Shown piece after piece: positions 38,701 through 51,700 of a stretch of 64,000 nt of DNA. Position numbers and translations under genes: made by a program. The notes under the pieces were generated by a model. It was not told where the DNA came from. It saw only the letters and a list, made by a program, of their open reading frames with translations, and searched no databases. Origin of the DNA: Kudoa neothunni (Eukaryota > Cnidaria); the NCBI GenBank assembly GCA_964304625.1, contig OZ199838.1, positions 6,696,001-6,760,000 on the forward strand, read 5' to 3'. Position 1 is the stretch's first letter. Every line of letters begins with the position of its first letter.

Positions 38701-41700
38701 ATATTATTATTAAATCCGAAAGTAGCAATAATTAAATATCAACATAAATGAAATTATTATTGTATTAATTGTGGAATCACGTGAACATTCAATTAATTTG
38801 TCTCCGTAATAAGGAAAGTATATATTGGTAGAAATTGTTGCTATTTACTACTAATTATGCACAAATATTAAGAAAATGTAAAATAAAAGTTTGCAGTTGT
38901 CTTGTAATTTAAGTATGTGAACCTACACTTTTAGTTGGCGGAAAATAATATTCCAAGGTAAAATTTATGATAACGTATAGTTATATTAATATTTAGTGGG
39001 TATTTTTATAAAACACAGTCTGTTTTAAATTATTTAGGTCAGTAACTAAAAATTTGATGTACGGATTTAACCCGGAAATTAGTTTTTACATATTTTATGA
39101 GTATTTTTGTTCCGCGTTTTTAGCGCTTATAGTTCCTTGTTAATCTAATCCATTTAAACATTGGGAGTTGAGTTTTTTTTTGCAAATAAAATAATATTCA
39201 AGATGAGAATATTAACTTAAATTGTGGAATAGTTTATTTTTTAGTACATTGAATATCCTAATACCTATAAATATATTATTAATAAAAGAAATAAATGCTT
39301 GCATTTAAGTTAATCGTTGGCACAATTAAATAAAATAGCTGGATAAAGGTCGATGAGTCTGATTTTTAGTCATGCCAGAAATTTAATAATATATGTATGA
39401 TATCAAACATATATGTTTACATTTTTCAATTAATTTTATCGTATTTCAGTATTTGAATAAGTTTAAATTAAATATCCATGCGATTTTTCATCGATTAAAT
39501 GTATATTAATTAAATAAATTTCTTACTGAAATTATAGCAATTAAAACAAATACTTTGTAAAATGTCTTAATGTGTCAAAAGAAGCATCACTTAGTTTAAT
39601 AATGCCACATTTTCTTTTTTTATTGTTTGATTAAAGTTTTTTAACTTCCATTAAGAAGTTCATATTAATTTGTATGAAATTCAATAAAAGCAGAGAATCT
39701 CTCGCCGAGTTGCTGTGAGAATAATGTTTGTAATATTGATTAAATTATTTTGGTTTCCATTAGCTGCCAAATAAGTAGTAATAAGGGATAAAAAATTTTG
39801 TTTGCTTTTAGATCGTTTATTATTGTTTAAAAATAAGTAAGTCCATGATTGACTATTTAATTTGTTTAGATTTAAAGATTTCTATGAAATGTGGCCTAAT
39901 AAATTTCAAAATAAAACCAACGGTATTTATTCCTTTTAATGATTTCATAATTAATCTAAAATAGGCATCACGCCCAGAAGATGGTTACTTCAGTGCAATC
40001 CAGGGTTGGCTGATCTCGTAACTGATGTACGAACAAAGCTCCGCTTCATGATAAATTATTGTTTTCGAGTTTACTAATGGATATTTCTATTTTTAGACTT
40101 TAAAAAGTGATGCATGGGTCACAGATCTGTCTCAATTGATAAATCTCGAGAAATCCAAAGCAGATGCCAAATTTTTGAGACAATTTCTCCAAGTGAAATC
40201 TGTAAGTGTCACTACGAACGATCACAACCTACTGAGTTTCGAATGTGTTAATTTTTTGTGGTTTAGGAAAACAAAGTCAAACTTGCTACCTACATCAGTC
40301 AGCATTACAATGTGGAGGTTGACCCTGAGTCCATGTTTGATATTCAAGTGAAAAGAATCCATGAATATAAACGACAAATGCTCAATATATTGCATTTGAT
40401 TACACTATACAACAGTAGAGATTTTTGTAATGACTTCAGCGTTAATGAACATCAATTTGTAGGAGTTAAACAAGATCCCTCAATAAAAATGACTCCTCGC
40501 ACAGTTATGATCGGTGGAAAGGTAGCTGATGGTCCGTTTCGCACATTTTTTTAATTTGACCATATTTAGGCTGCTCCTGGTTATTATATGGCTAAGCAAA
40601 TAATAAAGCTATTTAATTGTGTTGCAGAAGGTTAGTTCATACTCCAAATTCTGTAAGTAGGTAACTAATTTTCCGTAACCTACTCGAACTCGAGCTCAGA
40701 AATAATTTGTTTTAACTTTCCGAGCGTCTTTGGGGTCCATTAGACCCCAATGGATGTTTGAGTCAATTTTAGAGGATCTTATATTACATCAATGAATTTA
40801 AAATCATATATTTTATTCAACAAATATGAGTTCTATTAAAATACTACAGAAAATTTGAATTTGTACTTTCAAGTCGCGAAATAATCAAAATACTTACACA
40901 TACCATCTTTTTGGGGCCCAATGGACCCCACGCTTTTTACCATACAACAAAATAAATAATTTAATACAATTTTTGGAATTAAACAAAATTTTATCGAGAG
41001 AAAGCAGAGATAAATTGAAAAAACTATGCATACGTCAAATACTGATTATTACCGACGAGTGAAATACTGCCATAAATGGTTCTTAATATAATATTTTGAA
41101 TGAAATTGAATCCAGTGTCAATTAATTTTATCATCATTATTTGAAGACATGACAAACCAACAGTTGATGGCTTATATTGGAATCCTTGCCTGTATGTTAA
41201 TTTCCAAATCTAAATTATATTCACTCAAACTTCTTTGTCGCGAATGATGCTGTTTTTGTTCAAGATCTCGTGGCAGAAAAGCGACAACTCTTTTTATGTG
41301 TAGAGCCAACTGTAATAAAAGAAATTTTGAGGTTGTTTGCGTGATATGTTGTAACATTAAAAACTAATATATAAATATCTCGCATTTTATCTATTTTTAA
41401 ACAATATGTAGTGCGAGTTTTATTGGGCGTTATTGTTAAGAAATTGTTAATAAAGAAAAAAATTTTTGAGACATTATTAATATTGAATGACATATTTTTA
41501 TTAAATCCCTTAAATTTAAAAATAAAGTTAAACCTATTAAATTAGATGCCTATTTTAACCTTTAAATGGTTCGGCGGTGTTATAATTGTGACATTTTTCA
41601 ATATTTTATCGATAATTTTCACTCATAAGTTAATAGATTACTTAATACATTTTTTCCATAATTCAAGTTGGAAAAAATGTGGGGTTCATGGGACTCCGAA

Positions 41701-44695
41701 GGAAGGAATGCGTAAGGTCGATTTTCAAGCGATCGGAAAATTAAAATAACCATTTTACGCAGTTATTAACATTTATAGTTTAAAATTTCATTGTTCGAAA
41801 CACCAAAATAATTTATTTTCGAAATAATATAATTTTGAGAAATTAAGGCCTCACGTTGGGTAATCCCGCCTCAAATGGAGTGAATATAATGTGTGCTGTT
41901 TTTGGGTTAATAAAGTTTATGAGGAGGTTTAAGTGGTACTTTTAGAATTATATGGAATAAAAATTATTTCTTTTTTTGTAATTGGTATTTCAAATAGTTT
42001 TTAAACTTATTAATCAAACATAAAAAACTATACAACACCAACTTTTCTTAATATAAACGGTTTTTATATGTACTAATTACAAGATAATTTATAAAAAGCA
42101 TATTTTTAATTCATTTAAAAAATGATTTTTCATTTAAGTCTTACCATCGGATGATTCCGCCTCAAACACGACATTTAGAACAATATGCTGAATAAATACT
42201 TTTTGCATTCACACCCGAAAACTTTTTTACCCTTTTTTGTCTTAAAAAAGATTCGATTCATTTTATTCATGGTTAGATTTTTGGCATACCTATTAATAGG
42301 TGCGTTTCCTAAGCTCTAACCTTTAATTGCTTTGTTTGAAATCAACATGAAATATATGATACAGAGGTTGAATTTTAATATACAACCATTAAATTAAAGA
42401 TTTGTAAAACCACCATATCTACTAAAATTTTTGTTCATTCAACTTAAATTTGTAATATTTGTTGAGCTGAATAATGTTTGTTCAGCACTAGTACGTACGC
42501 ACAAAAATATTAAACTACTGCACAACAGAGGCCAATGGACCTTGTACATAAAATGAGATTGTATGTTTGTTAGTGTGTCACATTATAGTAATCTCCAAAA
42601 ATTTCTTTTAAGATTTTTTAAATATATAATATAATATTTTATCGCCACCCTGCAGTAATATGAAGAAAAACACAACGTCATTACTAAAACAATGATAGTA
42701 TTGAAGAACTCATCCGAATCATTGGGTTTATAATAAACACAAATAATTAGTTACAACTGTAACAGAAAACGGAATAATGTTGTTCATACACGTTTTTCCG
42801 CATTTAGAACAGTTTATCTTTTTTTACATGTTTCGAGTATGGGCAAAAATGACATCTCTTCTTGTCATCCCACCTATCATACTTCGGAGATAGTTCAAAT
42901 GGAAGATCAATTTTGTTATTAGCGTACTTTCCATCAATCTCATCAATTAAATTTTGTAGATATTGACGTCTTGTTCGGTTTTTGTATTATAGTGTAAATT
43001 CATTATATTTATTTAAGTACACAATCGTTGAGTGGTAACCAGCGATGTCATGGATATTGTAAAATATTGCGAGTTTTCTGTAATCACTGTGACTGCATCA
43101 TTGATGAATAACATAATGCACAACTAACCGTAATACGAGGACGACAAAATATTAATCTGTTACTATTCTTAATCATTCATTTGATAAATATTTACATACT
43201 CCCATAATTTGATTCATTATAAAATTTAACAATATAGCTAAAATTACATAACGCAGAACAAAATAAGAAATAATTCTTTCTTTAAAGTGCATGGGAAGAA
43301 ATAACCAAAAATTAAAATTTTTGATTTTATTTTTATCTTTTTTAATAAGCTTAGTAATATTCAGATGAGTTTATATAACATATATTTTTTGTTTATAAAG
43401 TTTTGATTCATTTTGACATGCTAATTGTTTAATTATTCAACAGAGTCCATTGGAACTTGTTGTGCCCAAAAGTTTGATTTTTATTTACATAGAAATAAAA
43501 AATCATACACAAGTTATTAGATGATAAAAACGAAATAAAAAACATAAAACAAATTTTTGAGCAGCTAGACAGATTTATGAATTTCTGGCTATGTTGAGAA
43601 TGCCACAATTTGTAAAATAATCATGAGCAGGGTCCATCGGGCCCTGGGCGCACCTACAAATGTTAACCTACGTTTGCGATATTTGACAACAGGAAAACTA
43701 GAATTACGGAAAACTAACAACCTACTCTATCAGATATGGAAAATTTAACCACATAATTTAGTGATCAATTCTGACCCCGATGTTGGAAAAAGACTAAGAG
43801 CGGTATTTTTAACCAATTACAAGGTTTCTTTGGCTGAAAAAAGTAGCCAGAATTAAATGAATCTGAAATTTATTTTTTACTAGTCATTCCGTCCGCTGAT
43901 CTTTCTGAGCAGGTAAATTCATGCATTTCCAATTATTTGTTCACAGTCAAACATCACTCAAATCGTGATATTTCATTTTACGTGTATGTTTAGGTTTCGA
44001 CGGCCGGAACAGAGGCATCTGGTACTGGGAATATGAAGTTTATGGTAAAACCTATGTTGTTAATGTTCCTACCAATACCATTAATTTAATAATAAAGCTT
44101 AATGGAGCACTAACAATTGGTACAATGGATGGTGCCAATGTCGAAATGTATCAAGAAGCGGGTGCTGATAACATATTTATTTTTGGAATGAATGTGGAAG
44201 AGGTGGAAGAACTACGAAAAAGGGGGTATTTATCATTTTGCATATGATGAACTGAGATAATATTGGTTATTTGCATCAAATTCAACTCTTCTAGATACAA
44301 TCCCACTACCTACTACAATAGCAATGAGGAGCTTCGAAATGCAATCGATGCTATAGCCTCCGGTATATTCTCTCCAAGTGGGGATCCCTTGGAATTTTCG
44401 GACATTGTCAATAATCTTTTGAAAACTGATTAGTACGCAGTTGTTTAGAGAATGTTTATTAGCATGACATTATGTAATCTGGTTTTTGTTTAGCTATATG
44501 GTGTTGGCGGATTATGCTTCCTATATCGAGCAACAGGATTGTGTGGCTGATATCTATATGAGAAGGCACGATTGGGCTACCAAGGCATTGATGAATGTGG
44601 CCACTGCTGGAAAATTCAGTAGCGATCGCACTATTATCCAATATGCCAAAGAAATATGGGATATTGTGCCGGTGAAAAAGAGACCCTCGGATTAA
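35779..44695 (+). CDS. Glycogen phosphorylase (18 exons, 849 aa)
   Basis: It releases glucose-1-phosphate from glycogen in the cytosol. Exons: 35779-36303, 36359-36608, 36658-36740, 36790-36912, 36951-37043, 37088-37234, 37277-37440, 39870-39922, 39965-40026, 40097-40201, 40267-40521, 40570-40630, 43762-43842, 43884-43912, 43994-44044, 44098-44225, 44295-44432 and 44494-44695; 2550 nt in frame. [10 protein letters not shown] puts a serine at residue 14, the regulatory phosphoserine of animal enzymes. [58 protein letters not shown] and [11 protein letters not shown] (pyridoxal-phosphate lysine, about residue 692) are all present. Introns are 38-82 nt except intron 7 (2.4 kb) and intron 12 (3.1 kb). 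The loop after GLFRQ is divergent ([15 protein letters not shown]). ATTAAA at 44729 may be the polyadenylation signal. Confidence 0.97.
37441..39869 (+). other. Intron 7 of glycogen phosphorylase
   Basis: A 2.43 kb AT-rich intron. No transposase or clear terminal repeat was seen. The short GC-rich word GCGTGCGTGCGC near 38303 stands out. Confidence 0.5.
40716..43662. mobile_element. piggyBac-like insertion in glycogen phosphorylase intron 12, composite and decayed
   Basis: TTAA at 40712-40715 and 43663-43666 bound 2.95 kb. The left end is CTTTCCGAGCGTCTTTGGGG with GGGGTCCATTAGACCCC just inside. The right end carries GGGTCCATCGGGCCC. A minus-strand stretch at about 42800-42965 encodes a piggyBac C-terminal cysteine region ([16 protein letters not shown], then KCGKTC after a frame break). 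A plus-strand stretch at about 41148-41205 ([19 protein letters not shown]) resembles the start of the piggyBac core. Opposite orientations suggest more than one insertion. Direct repeats near 41855 and 42150 share CCGCCTCAAA. Confidence 0.6.
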
Positions 44696-46020
44696 AACTA
44701 TATTCATTCATCTATCATCATAACACCATATTAAAGTTATAATTGCGACTATAGTAGTTCGAAGCATTATTATTCATACCAATTAGCTGATATATGTAAA
44801 TTTTTGTGCACAATAACGATTTGATGAAATAATTTAATCGCAGAATAGGGATTTTACTGGCCGTCGGGGATTTAGTACGATAAATTGAAATAAGCACTTT
44901 AATTTATTAGCCGATGAAAATATATTTGTTAATTCCGATAATAAAATTATTGCTAGGTAATTAATACAAATTATTGTGGTACATTGTTGTTATTAGATCA
45001 AAATGGATCCACGGATATGTTAGCAACGAAGGGTGGGCGTGGTTAGAGGTTCGGATTGGCTGCGGATCCGATAACACAGTTCTACCTGTATTTTCCGAAG
45101 TCTCGACCGATCAAGCCCCAAATTTTGAAATAATAAAATTTATTAATCATTGTCTAATAATACTCGTGGAATGAATCTAGTGTAATGTCTGAGTGGTGAC
45201 ATGGTTTCTGTACAAAACACGGCCTACCGGCTTTTTTGTGTAATCATAATCCACCTACATCCATTATATGATAATATAATGAATAATTTGTATAAAAATA
45301 AAATTCAGTTCGTTACAATAATACCATGGAGTGAATAGGATAGCGAGGACAATTTTTAGAGATTTAATAAGCGTGCTCACTGATACGTTTCAAATTTATT
45401 CAACAATTAATATTTTCGGTGTTGGTACAATGCGCCTACAAACTACAATTTATTGAGCATACGCAATCTATAATTATCATTATCTACCTTAATACTTTAT
45501 AAACAGTTTATGCCCGAATGTTCATTAAGTATGACATCATCATGTACTGCATTTGGACGAGAATAGGGAAACTATCGTAAACACTGCATAACTTTAGACG
45601 AAACCCCAATAAAACGGTTAAAATCTTAGCTGTATTGATAAAATGAAATCACTCGATGATCTACTTTATTGAGGATTGCCGTTCGAGTGAAATCGAATAA
45701 TAGGTTGTAATCTCCTTACAAACTCTTGGGGTAGTGCAAAAGGTTTTTCTACATCGGAAAATATTCCACCAAACATAACGTCAATTTGAATTATAGTAAA
45801 CTATAAGGTAACTTTATCAATTTCACACTGAGTTTATCGTATTAACACTCATCCAATAAATTAAATCAGAATATAAGCCTTATAAATTAAAGTTGGTTCG
45901 ATAATATTGAAACCAACTTTTAACCATGGTTTATTATTATAGAATGAGGGTTAATTGGATGAGTTGTTTATTCGTTAGCTATAGTTTGTACAGCTTGATC
46001 CAATCTATACGCTTAGAAAA
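44696..46020. other. Spacer between glycogen phosphorylase and the FGD gene
   Basis: Mostly AT-rich. A GC-rich patch at about 45027-45062 contains GGGTGGGCGTGG (Sp1/KLF-like) and GGATTGGCTG (CCAAT box on the opposite strand). It could be a promoter of the downstream gene about 1 kb away, or unrelated. Confidence 0.3.
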
Positions 46021-48318
46021 ATGCCCTGGAGTGACGGTGAAAATACTAACAAATTGATCAAGGTTGCTTCCGAAATACTTCAAACTGAAACCACGTATGC
46101 TATCTTCACATATACAAACGTAGTTGTTATCAATGTAATTTGGAAATTGTAGTTATGTCGAAAAACTTAAGATCATAAACTATGTAAATTAATTGAATAA
46201 ATATTCAATCAATTGAATTGGATCGGTAGGATTTCCACGATTTTTTTGTTAAAAAGTCCAAATCGTTACAAGAAAAAAACTATCCCACTGTTAAACAGAT
46301 AGAGGCCTTGTTTCTTAATTTGGGACCAATCATGGGCTTCCACCAAATTTTATTAGCCGAACTACAAGATGCTTTAAATAACTGGTATCTTCAAAACATC
46401 AAATCTATGATTGATTTCCTTTCATCTGTAGGAGTAAAGAACAAAAGATTGGAGGAATATTTAAAAAAATGGCGCCATTTATCAAAGTAATTATTGCGAT
46501 CCTTCCTTATTTATTTACTTACTGTATATCCTAGTTGTATGCGACCTACATATCCGGCTACGAAGTAACCCAAGATACTCTTCAAGCTTATATTAGAAAG
46601 TTTCCTAAATTCGCTGCAGATCTAGAAGCTCAACAGGTATCCACACATATTAAGATGATGTTTTTCTACAAAAAACTACGACCTTAATAGAAATTACCGC
46701 AATGCCATTCACTAACTTTGATGCATCATATGTTGGAGCCTATTCAACGAGTTCCACGCTACAGAATGTTGTTACAAGGTGTGTTCATTGTTTATATTTT
46801 AATTAATTAATCAATCAATTTTAAAACTATTGATGTATTTATATTTACGCAAATAAGGCCCAACAACGTATTCAAATACGATTAATTTTAATAATTTTCG
46901 TAATTAGAATACAAAAAGATTTTACCCACTGACCACGCTGACTACCAGGATCTTTCTTGTAACACACTGATTGATATTCATTCCTTTAAATGAGTCCTGT
47001 CCTTACACCAATGTAGTGTCGTTAGAAATGGTGATGAAATCAGCAGATCATGCTAACAATAGCATACACGAATATGTAATATCGGATTGATTTGATTTTC
47101 ATCACATCACCCAATAGGAAGCTTCACTTAAATTGAACGAGATTCAAAATCGAATCGTTTCCAATATTGTTATCATTGTGCCCGGAAGAGTAAATTTCCA
47201 TTGTTCAAAGCCCGTTCACCCTATTTAACGATATATACCTCTAGAGAATTATATACGAAGGAGAACTGGGTAGATGTTCTAGCAGCAGCAGTTCGAAACA
47301 GAAACCTTGTTACTTATTTCTTGTAATTGCTCACTATTTTGTGTGTTCTACTGGGACTGTCGCTTACATTTTCCCCACCTATAGTTCAACGATATACTCT
47401 TGGACTGCAGTTATGGCACCAACAAAAAAATGAAACAGCACTCATACTATCAAAATGGAGACTCGTCAGTATCCAAGAATTACTCTAAAAATGGGTTTTC
47501 GTTCGACCTCCAAAATGAGGATATGATAGTGACTTATATTTGCAAATCGGAAGAGGAACGAGATCTTTGGGTGTCCAAAATTCAACAAGGCATTGACGAA
47601 TTTATTCGTATCCCTATTTCACGCTATGTGAAGTGATCTAATGTAAGAATGTAGTAAGACAAAATTCATTTAAACATCCCGGTAAAAAAACCAACGCTAA
47701 TCAATATTCTGAAGGAGTAAAAAAGATTAGTCAATTTTTTGGCAGTAATGTAGAAACATACAAGAAAAGAGCTAGTTTGGTAGGTTTAATGCCAAATACA
47801 CTTTTTGTCATATGGCTGGATGTATGATGATCTGTATGTATGTATGTGAATAGGGACATCAAATGAGTTCCGACTCGAAAAATTCGCTCATTTATCCTTT
47901 ATGCGATGGTCTGTTGGATGTTGCATTCGAACGTAACGCTCCTCCCAATACGTTTTTCTGTGTGTTGTCTATGCAAAGAAAACTGGTATTGTATACAAAT
48001 GAAACTGTAAGCTCAATTGCAACTTCATTCATTCAATATTCATCTGAATTCTAATCAACTCAATCTCTAGGAAAAAATTGCTGTCAAAGAATGTGATGTT
48101 GAAGGTTTCTCTCTTTATGAAGTAATTTTGTTATGCGTTGTTTATCAGTAATAATTTTACTGTGTTGTTATTGACAGGAGATATCTTCAGATAGTAAAAT
48201 ATTCCAACTTACTAATGATGACTCGATCTCTCTCTATCTCTCATCCAAAGACAACAAATCGTTGACCAAGTATACACAATTTCTGATCGTTCGATCTGAT
48301 TTATATTCGTGGATATAA
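46021..48318 (+). CDS. FGD-type Rho guanine-nucleotide exchange factor, DH-PH-PH without FYVE (14 exons, 486 aa)
   Basis: DH-PH proteins load GTP on Rho-family GTPases; FGD members act on Cdc42. Exons: 46021-46094, 46124-46148, 46230-46427, 46535-46636, 46691-46778, 46908-46958, 47017-47075, 47118-47189, 47245-47322, 47385-47632, 47659-47779, 47854-48006, 48071-48121 and 48178-48318; 1461 nt, no stop. DH (about residues 10-200): [32 protein letters not shown] and the signature [20 protein letters not shown]1 (about 220-330): [36 protein letters not shown] basic linker without cysteine pairs follows, then a second PH-like domain ([28 protein letters not shown]). The DH-PH match is best to FGD proteins, which carry a FYVE finger between their PH domains; it is absent here. 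Introns include 29 nt (46095-46123) and 26 nt (47633-47658). No N-terminal extension was found. Confidence 0.85.
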
Positions 48319-50193
48319 TTAGATGGGTTTCTATGTTAAGACGATCCGGAGTTATTGTTAGCAGCTAATCAATCAGATATTTTTTCTATCACATTCTACT
48401 CATGCTCCAACCCTCATTCATCGTTTATATATGGTTTCCATCGGTGACCAAGTTTTGAATTTTAGTGAATTTATTGCTAATCTTTAACTGTTGTAATTAT
48501 TTTTGATAAAATTCTGTTGTTTAATACGTTTGTAGTCATTTTTGGCAATTATCCATCTCCACATAGATGCAAATAACAAAACTAAATTTTATCATTTTGT
48601 TTGGAGTTATAATAAAATTCAACCATATAAAGAATTTACTAATTTAACAACAAAAGTTGATTTTATTATTATAAACTAAATATGTAGTTAATTTTTTGAA
48701 TAAACCTATTTTCTGTGTTCAATTTCGGAAACTTGACTTAAGTGCCTTTTTGCATTGGTTACCGCTAGGAACGCTCTGTTTAAGTTATCATTCTCATGGT
48801 TTATTATTTTTATATGGGGAAACACAGCCAGCATTGTTTGTTGCACATTTTTTAGGGATTGTTAAAGAGGTACGAAATATCCATTTAATTTCGTGCGCCT
48901 GAAAAATAAAATTTAAGTATTATTCTCAACATAAGAATATTAACAAACTATTTTTTAAAATTATCTTTTATAAATTTGAAGTTATCGATATACTCAGTAA
49001 TTTAAAGTATCGTATGCACCACTGGGTAGAAATGATTCAATCCAGCTGTGCTTTCAAATTAAAACACCTTGTGTGTTTCTGAGACGACATTTCTCAGCTT
49101 GCACATATTTGAAAAATATTTTATATTTATATTATGATTAAAATTAACATCTTTTCATAAATTTTTATTTTAAATAATTTTTAACTCATTTGCATATTTA
49201 ATATTTATCACAGAAAATTATAGGAATGTTTTCAATATTCGAAACAATGTAAATTACACTCTTAAAATTTTGTACTTTTTCAAATTAAACATCATTCTCA
49301 GCAATTTTAATTATTTTTTAGTTTATGAATTTTTTGGACGTTTGTTTCCTTTTTGCTTTAAATTTTATATAATTATTGTCTTAGTTATTTAATATAAATA
49401 TTTATTTAAAAGATAACGTATTCAAATGTCACTGTCGCGCAATTTTATATAATTTGTAACAAGCAAAATAAATATTTTCTCAATATAGTCGTTAGATTGC
49501 GTAAGGACTAAACACAATCTAAAGAATATTCTTGTATTAATTTAAAATAAAATATTTAACATGCTGAATTTTTGTTTATTTTAGCATTTTAAAGATTAAC
49601 GTAAAATTTAATGACAATGATATTAACCAACGGCAAAATTATATATCTTGTTGGATAATTTTGGAAAATATTCCTGATTATTATTTTTATTCCATAAATA
49701 TTTATTTTATTTATAAATTGGATAGAAATCAAAATTTTAATAATTATTAAGATTGATTGGTGTTGATCAGATCCTTGGAAGATTTCATTAGATCATATAT
49801 ATTTTATACCATCGATTTTATAAATAATGTTAGACTCTCAATGATATTTTTAAAGATATAAATTCGTATGTTGAGATTAATTTCTCAGTCTTCTGCTAGT
49901 AATATTTCAATGTCATTAACATTATCAACATTATGTATTTGTAGTAGTCATAATATACATGGTAAAAATATTTTTTGAATCGCTGTTTAATAATTTAGAA
50001 TTAAATTAACAATTAACTACTCTTTCGACAAAAAATTAATTTAGTGTGTTTATCATGTAATTTTTAAAGTGAATTAAAGTAAATTTTATCCCCCAACAGA
50101 CCTAATAGTGAAAGCGTAAAAATCATAGGTTTTCATACTAATTATCCGATTTATTAGTGAAAAAGTTTCTCAATAATAATCCTTCTATTTCGA
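48319..50193. other. Intergenic AT-rich DNA
   Basis: A plus-strand frame at 48696-48902 is hydrophobic but matches nothing and lacks splice partners. The rest is very AT-rich with no coding signal. Confidence 0.4.
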
Positions 50194-50349
50194 ATGATGA
50201 AAGAACCATTACCGAAACCAAAAAAAGGTGTAATTTATGTTAGCGAGGTTCGAGCAGAAAACCCAAATAAATGTGTTCTTGCTGTTCCGGAGGCTGTTCT
50301 AATAATGTCTGAAGTTTTTTGCGATTTTATAATAAAATCTAAAAATTAA
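50194..50349 (+). CDS. Short open frame of unknown function (51 aa), doubtful
   Basis: It starts with two in-frame ATG codons and reads MMKEPLPKPKKGVIYVSE, a proline/lysine-rich beginning, then CVLAVPEAVLIMSEVF before TAA. Codon complexity is higher than the surrounding AT-rich DNA. There is no recognised family and no clear splice partner. It could be a small gene, one exon of a larger gene, or a transposon scrap. Confidence 0.2.
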   Translation: MMKEPLPKPKKGVIYVSEVRAENPNKCVLAVPEAVLIMSEVFCDFIIKSKN

Positions 50350-50537
50350 TTATTTCTTTTATTATGAATTTTTTTATTAGCTACTGGTCTTTTTCTATCT
50401 ATCTTTAGAGTATTTTAATGATTTTTTAAATGTGAAATAAGTTAATGTTTATATTGATAAATAATTATATTTCCAATAATGGCAATGTTATTCATTATAA
50501 AAATATTTAAATTTTACCATTACTTTAAAACATAATA

Positions 50538-51700
50538 CAGTAGGTGACGGCTCGTGCGTACCTGCCATGATTTAATGACTTACACGATACTGTTACTAAT
50601 TAAAATGAATCGAACAAAAGCATAGAAATTATAATAAATTATTAAAACCTTAGTTTTTGTTTTAATTCGTTGTATATAAGAACTAACTCAAATTTACGAC
50701 TCGTGGGCACTTGAAGTGAACCAAGAAGTTACGTTCTATGAGAGATAAAGTGGATATAATGCCATATTATGAAAGAATAACGAATGGGGAGAACAGATAA
50801 ACTAAAATTCTCAATTATTTTAACTTAAAATATCTATCCTCTTTAAATAGGATTTTAGGTAATAGAGAATCCATTACGAAGTCTCATAATGGAATGTAAA
50901 TTACAAAGAACCACAAAAATTTACTATTTCTATGAATGATGCCCTAATTTATTTGAGAACAATGTACAAATTGTTCAGAAAACGAAATTATCAAATGTTA
51001 TCTACGGTCATAGATCTAGAGACGACGATTTACGATTCAAGAATGCCAGAGTTTTACCAGTAAAATATTAAAAACTTTTCAAAAACAAAATCCAACCAAT
51101 AAGTGTGCTAAAAACTTTTAGTTATATTTTATTGAGTATATTAATTAATTTTATGAAATTATGCATATATATATATATATATATATATATTAAATTTATC
51201 TTGATTATTAACTCTCACTCCTACTTATCTTGAGTACAGAAAAAAATTCATTTGTTACGCGACACTTCCTTAAGATATAATGATTCATTAAGGAAGTTTT
51301 CTGCATGTTTATATTTAAAATCGTCCAAACCTTTATGATTAAAATAAAAAATAATTTTGATTGTAATAAAATTTGATGTGTGAATTACATTTATTATTTT
51401 TTAAAATTTTTGTTGACAGAAATCATTGGTATTATCATCACGTTGTCTAAATGGTTTGTTTCTACAAATTAAAGTCAAGGCTCGACTAGATTAGTCTCAT
51501 TCAATCTTTACATAATTGGTATAAGAAGATTTTATCTTATTAATATACTTTTGAATATAAATACAAACATAGTGATAAATAAGAGAGACCAAATTGCAAG
51601 AGCCCATATTAAAATTTTGCTTTGTTCGCATGCGTTATGACGGGTCGTGGGCACTTCGAACCCAATTCCCACTTTAGTGCCCACGGCCCGTCACCTACTG
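50538..51700. mobile_element. Tigger-type non-autonomous element, long copy
   Basis: Flanked by TA (50536-50537 and 51701-51702), with ends CAGTAGGTGACGGCTCGTGC and, inward from the right, CAGTAGGTGACGGGCCGTGG. Length is 1163 bp with no transposase. Words with CGTGGGCACTT repeat near both ends. A (TA)n tract lies at 51165-51190. Confidence 0.78.
51165..51190. repeat. (AT)n microsatellite
   Basis: About 13 AT units inside the Tigger-type element. Confidence 0.9.

Noticed and set aside
48696-48902. Plus-strand 68-codon hydrophobic frame
   Set aside because: It starts at a non-ATG codon, has no recognisable family and no compatible neighbouring exon.
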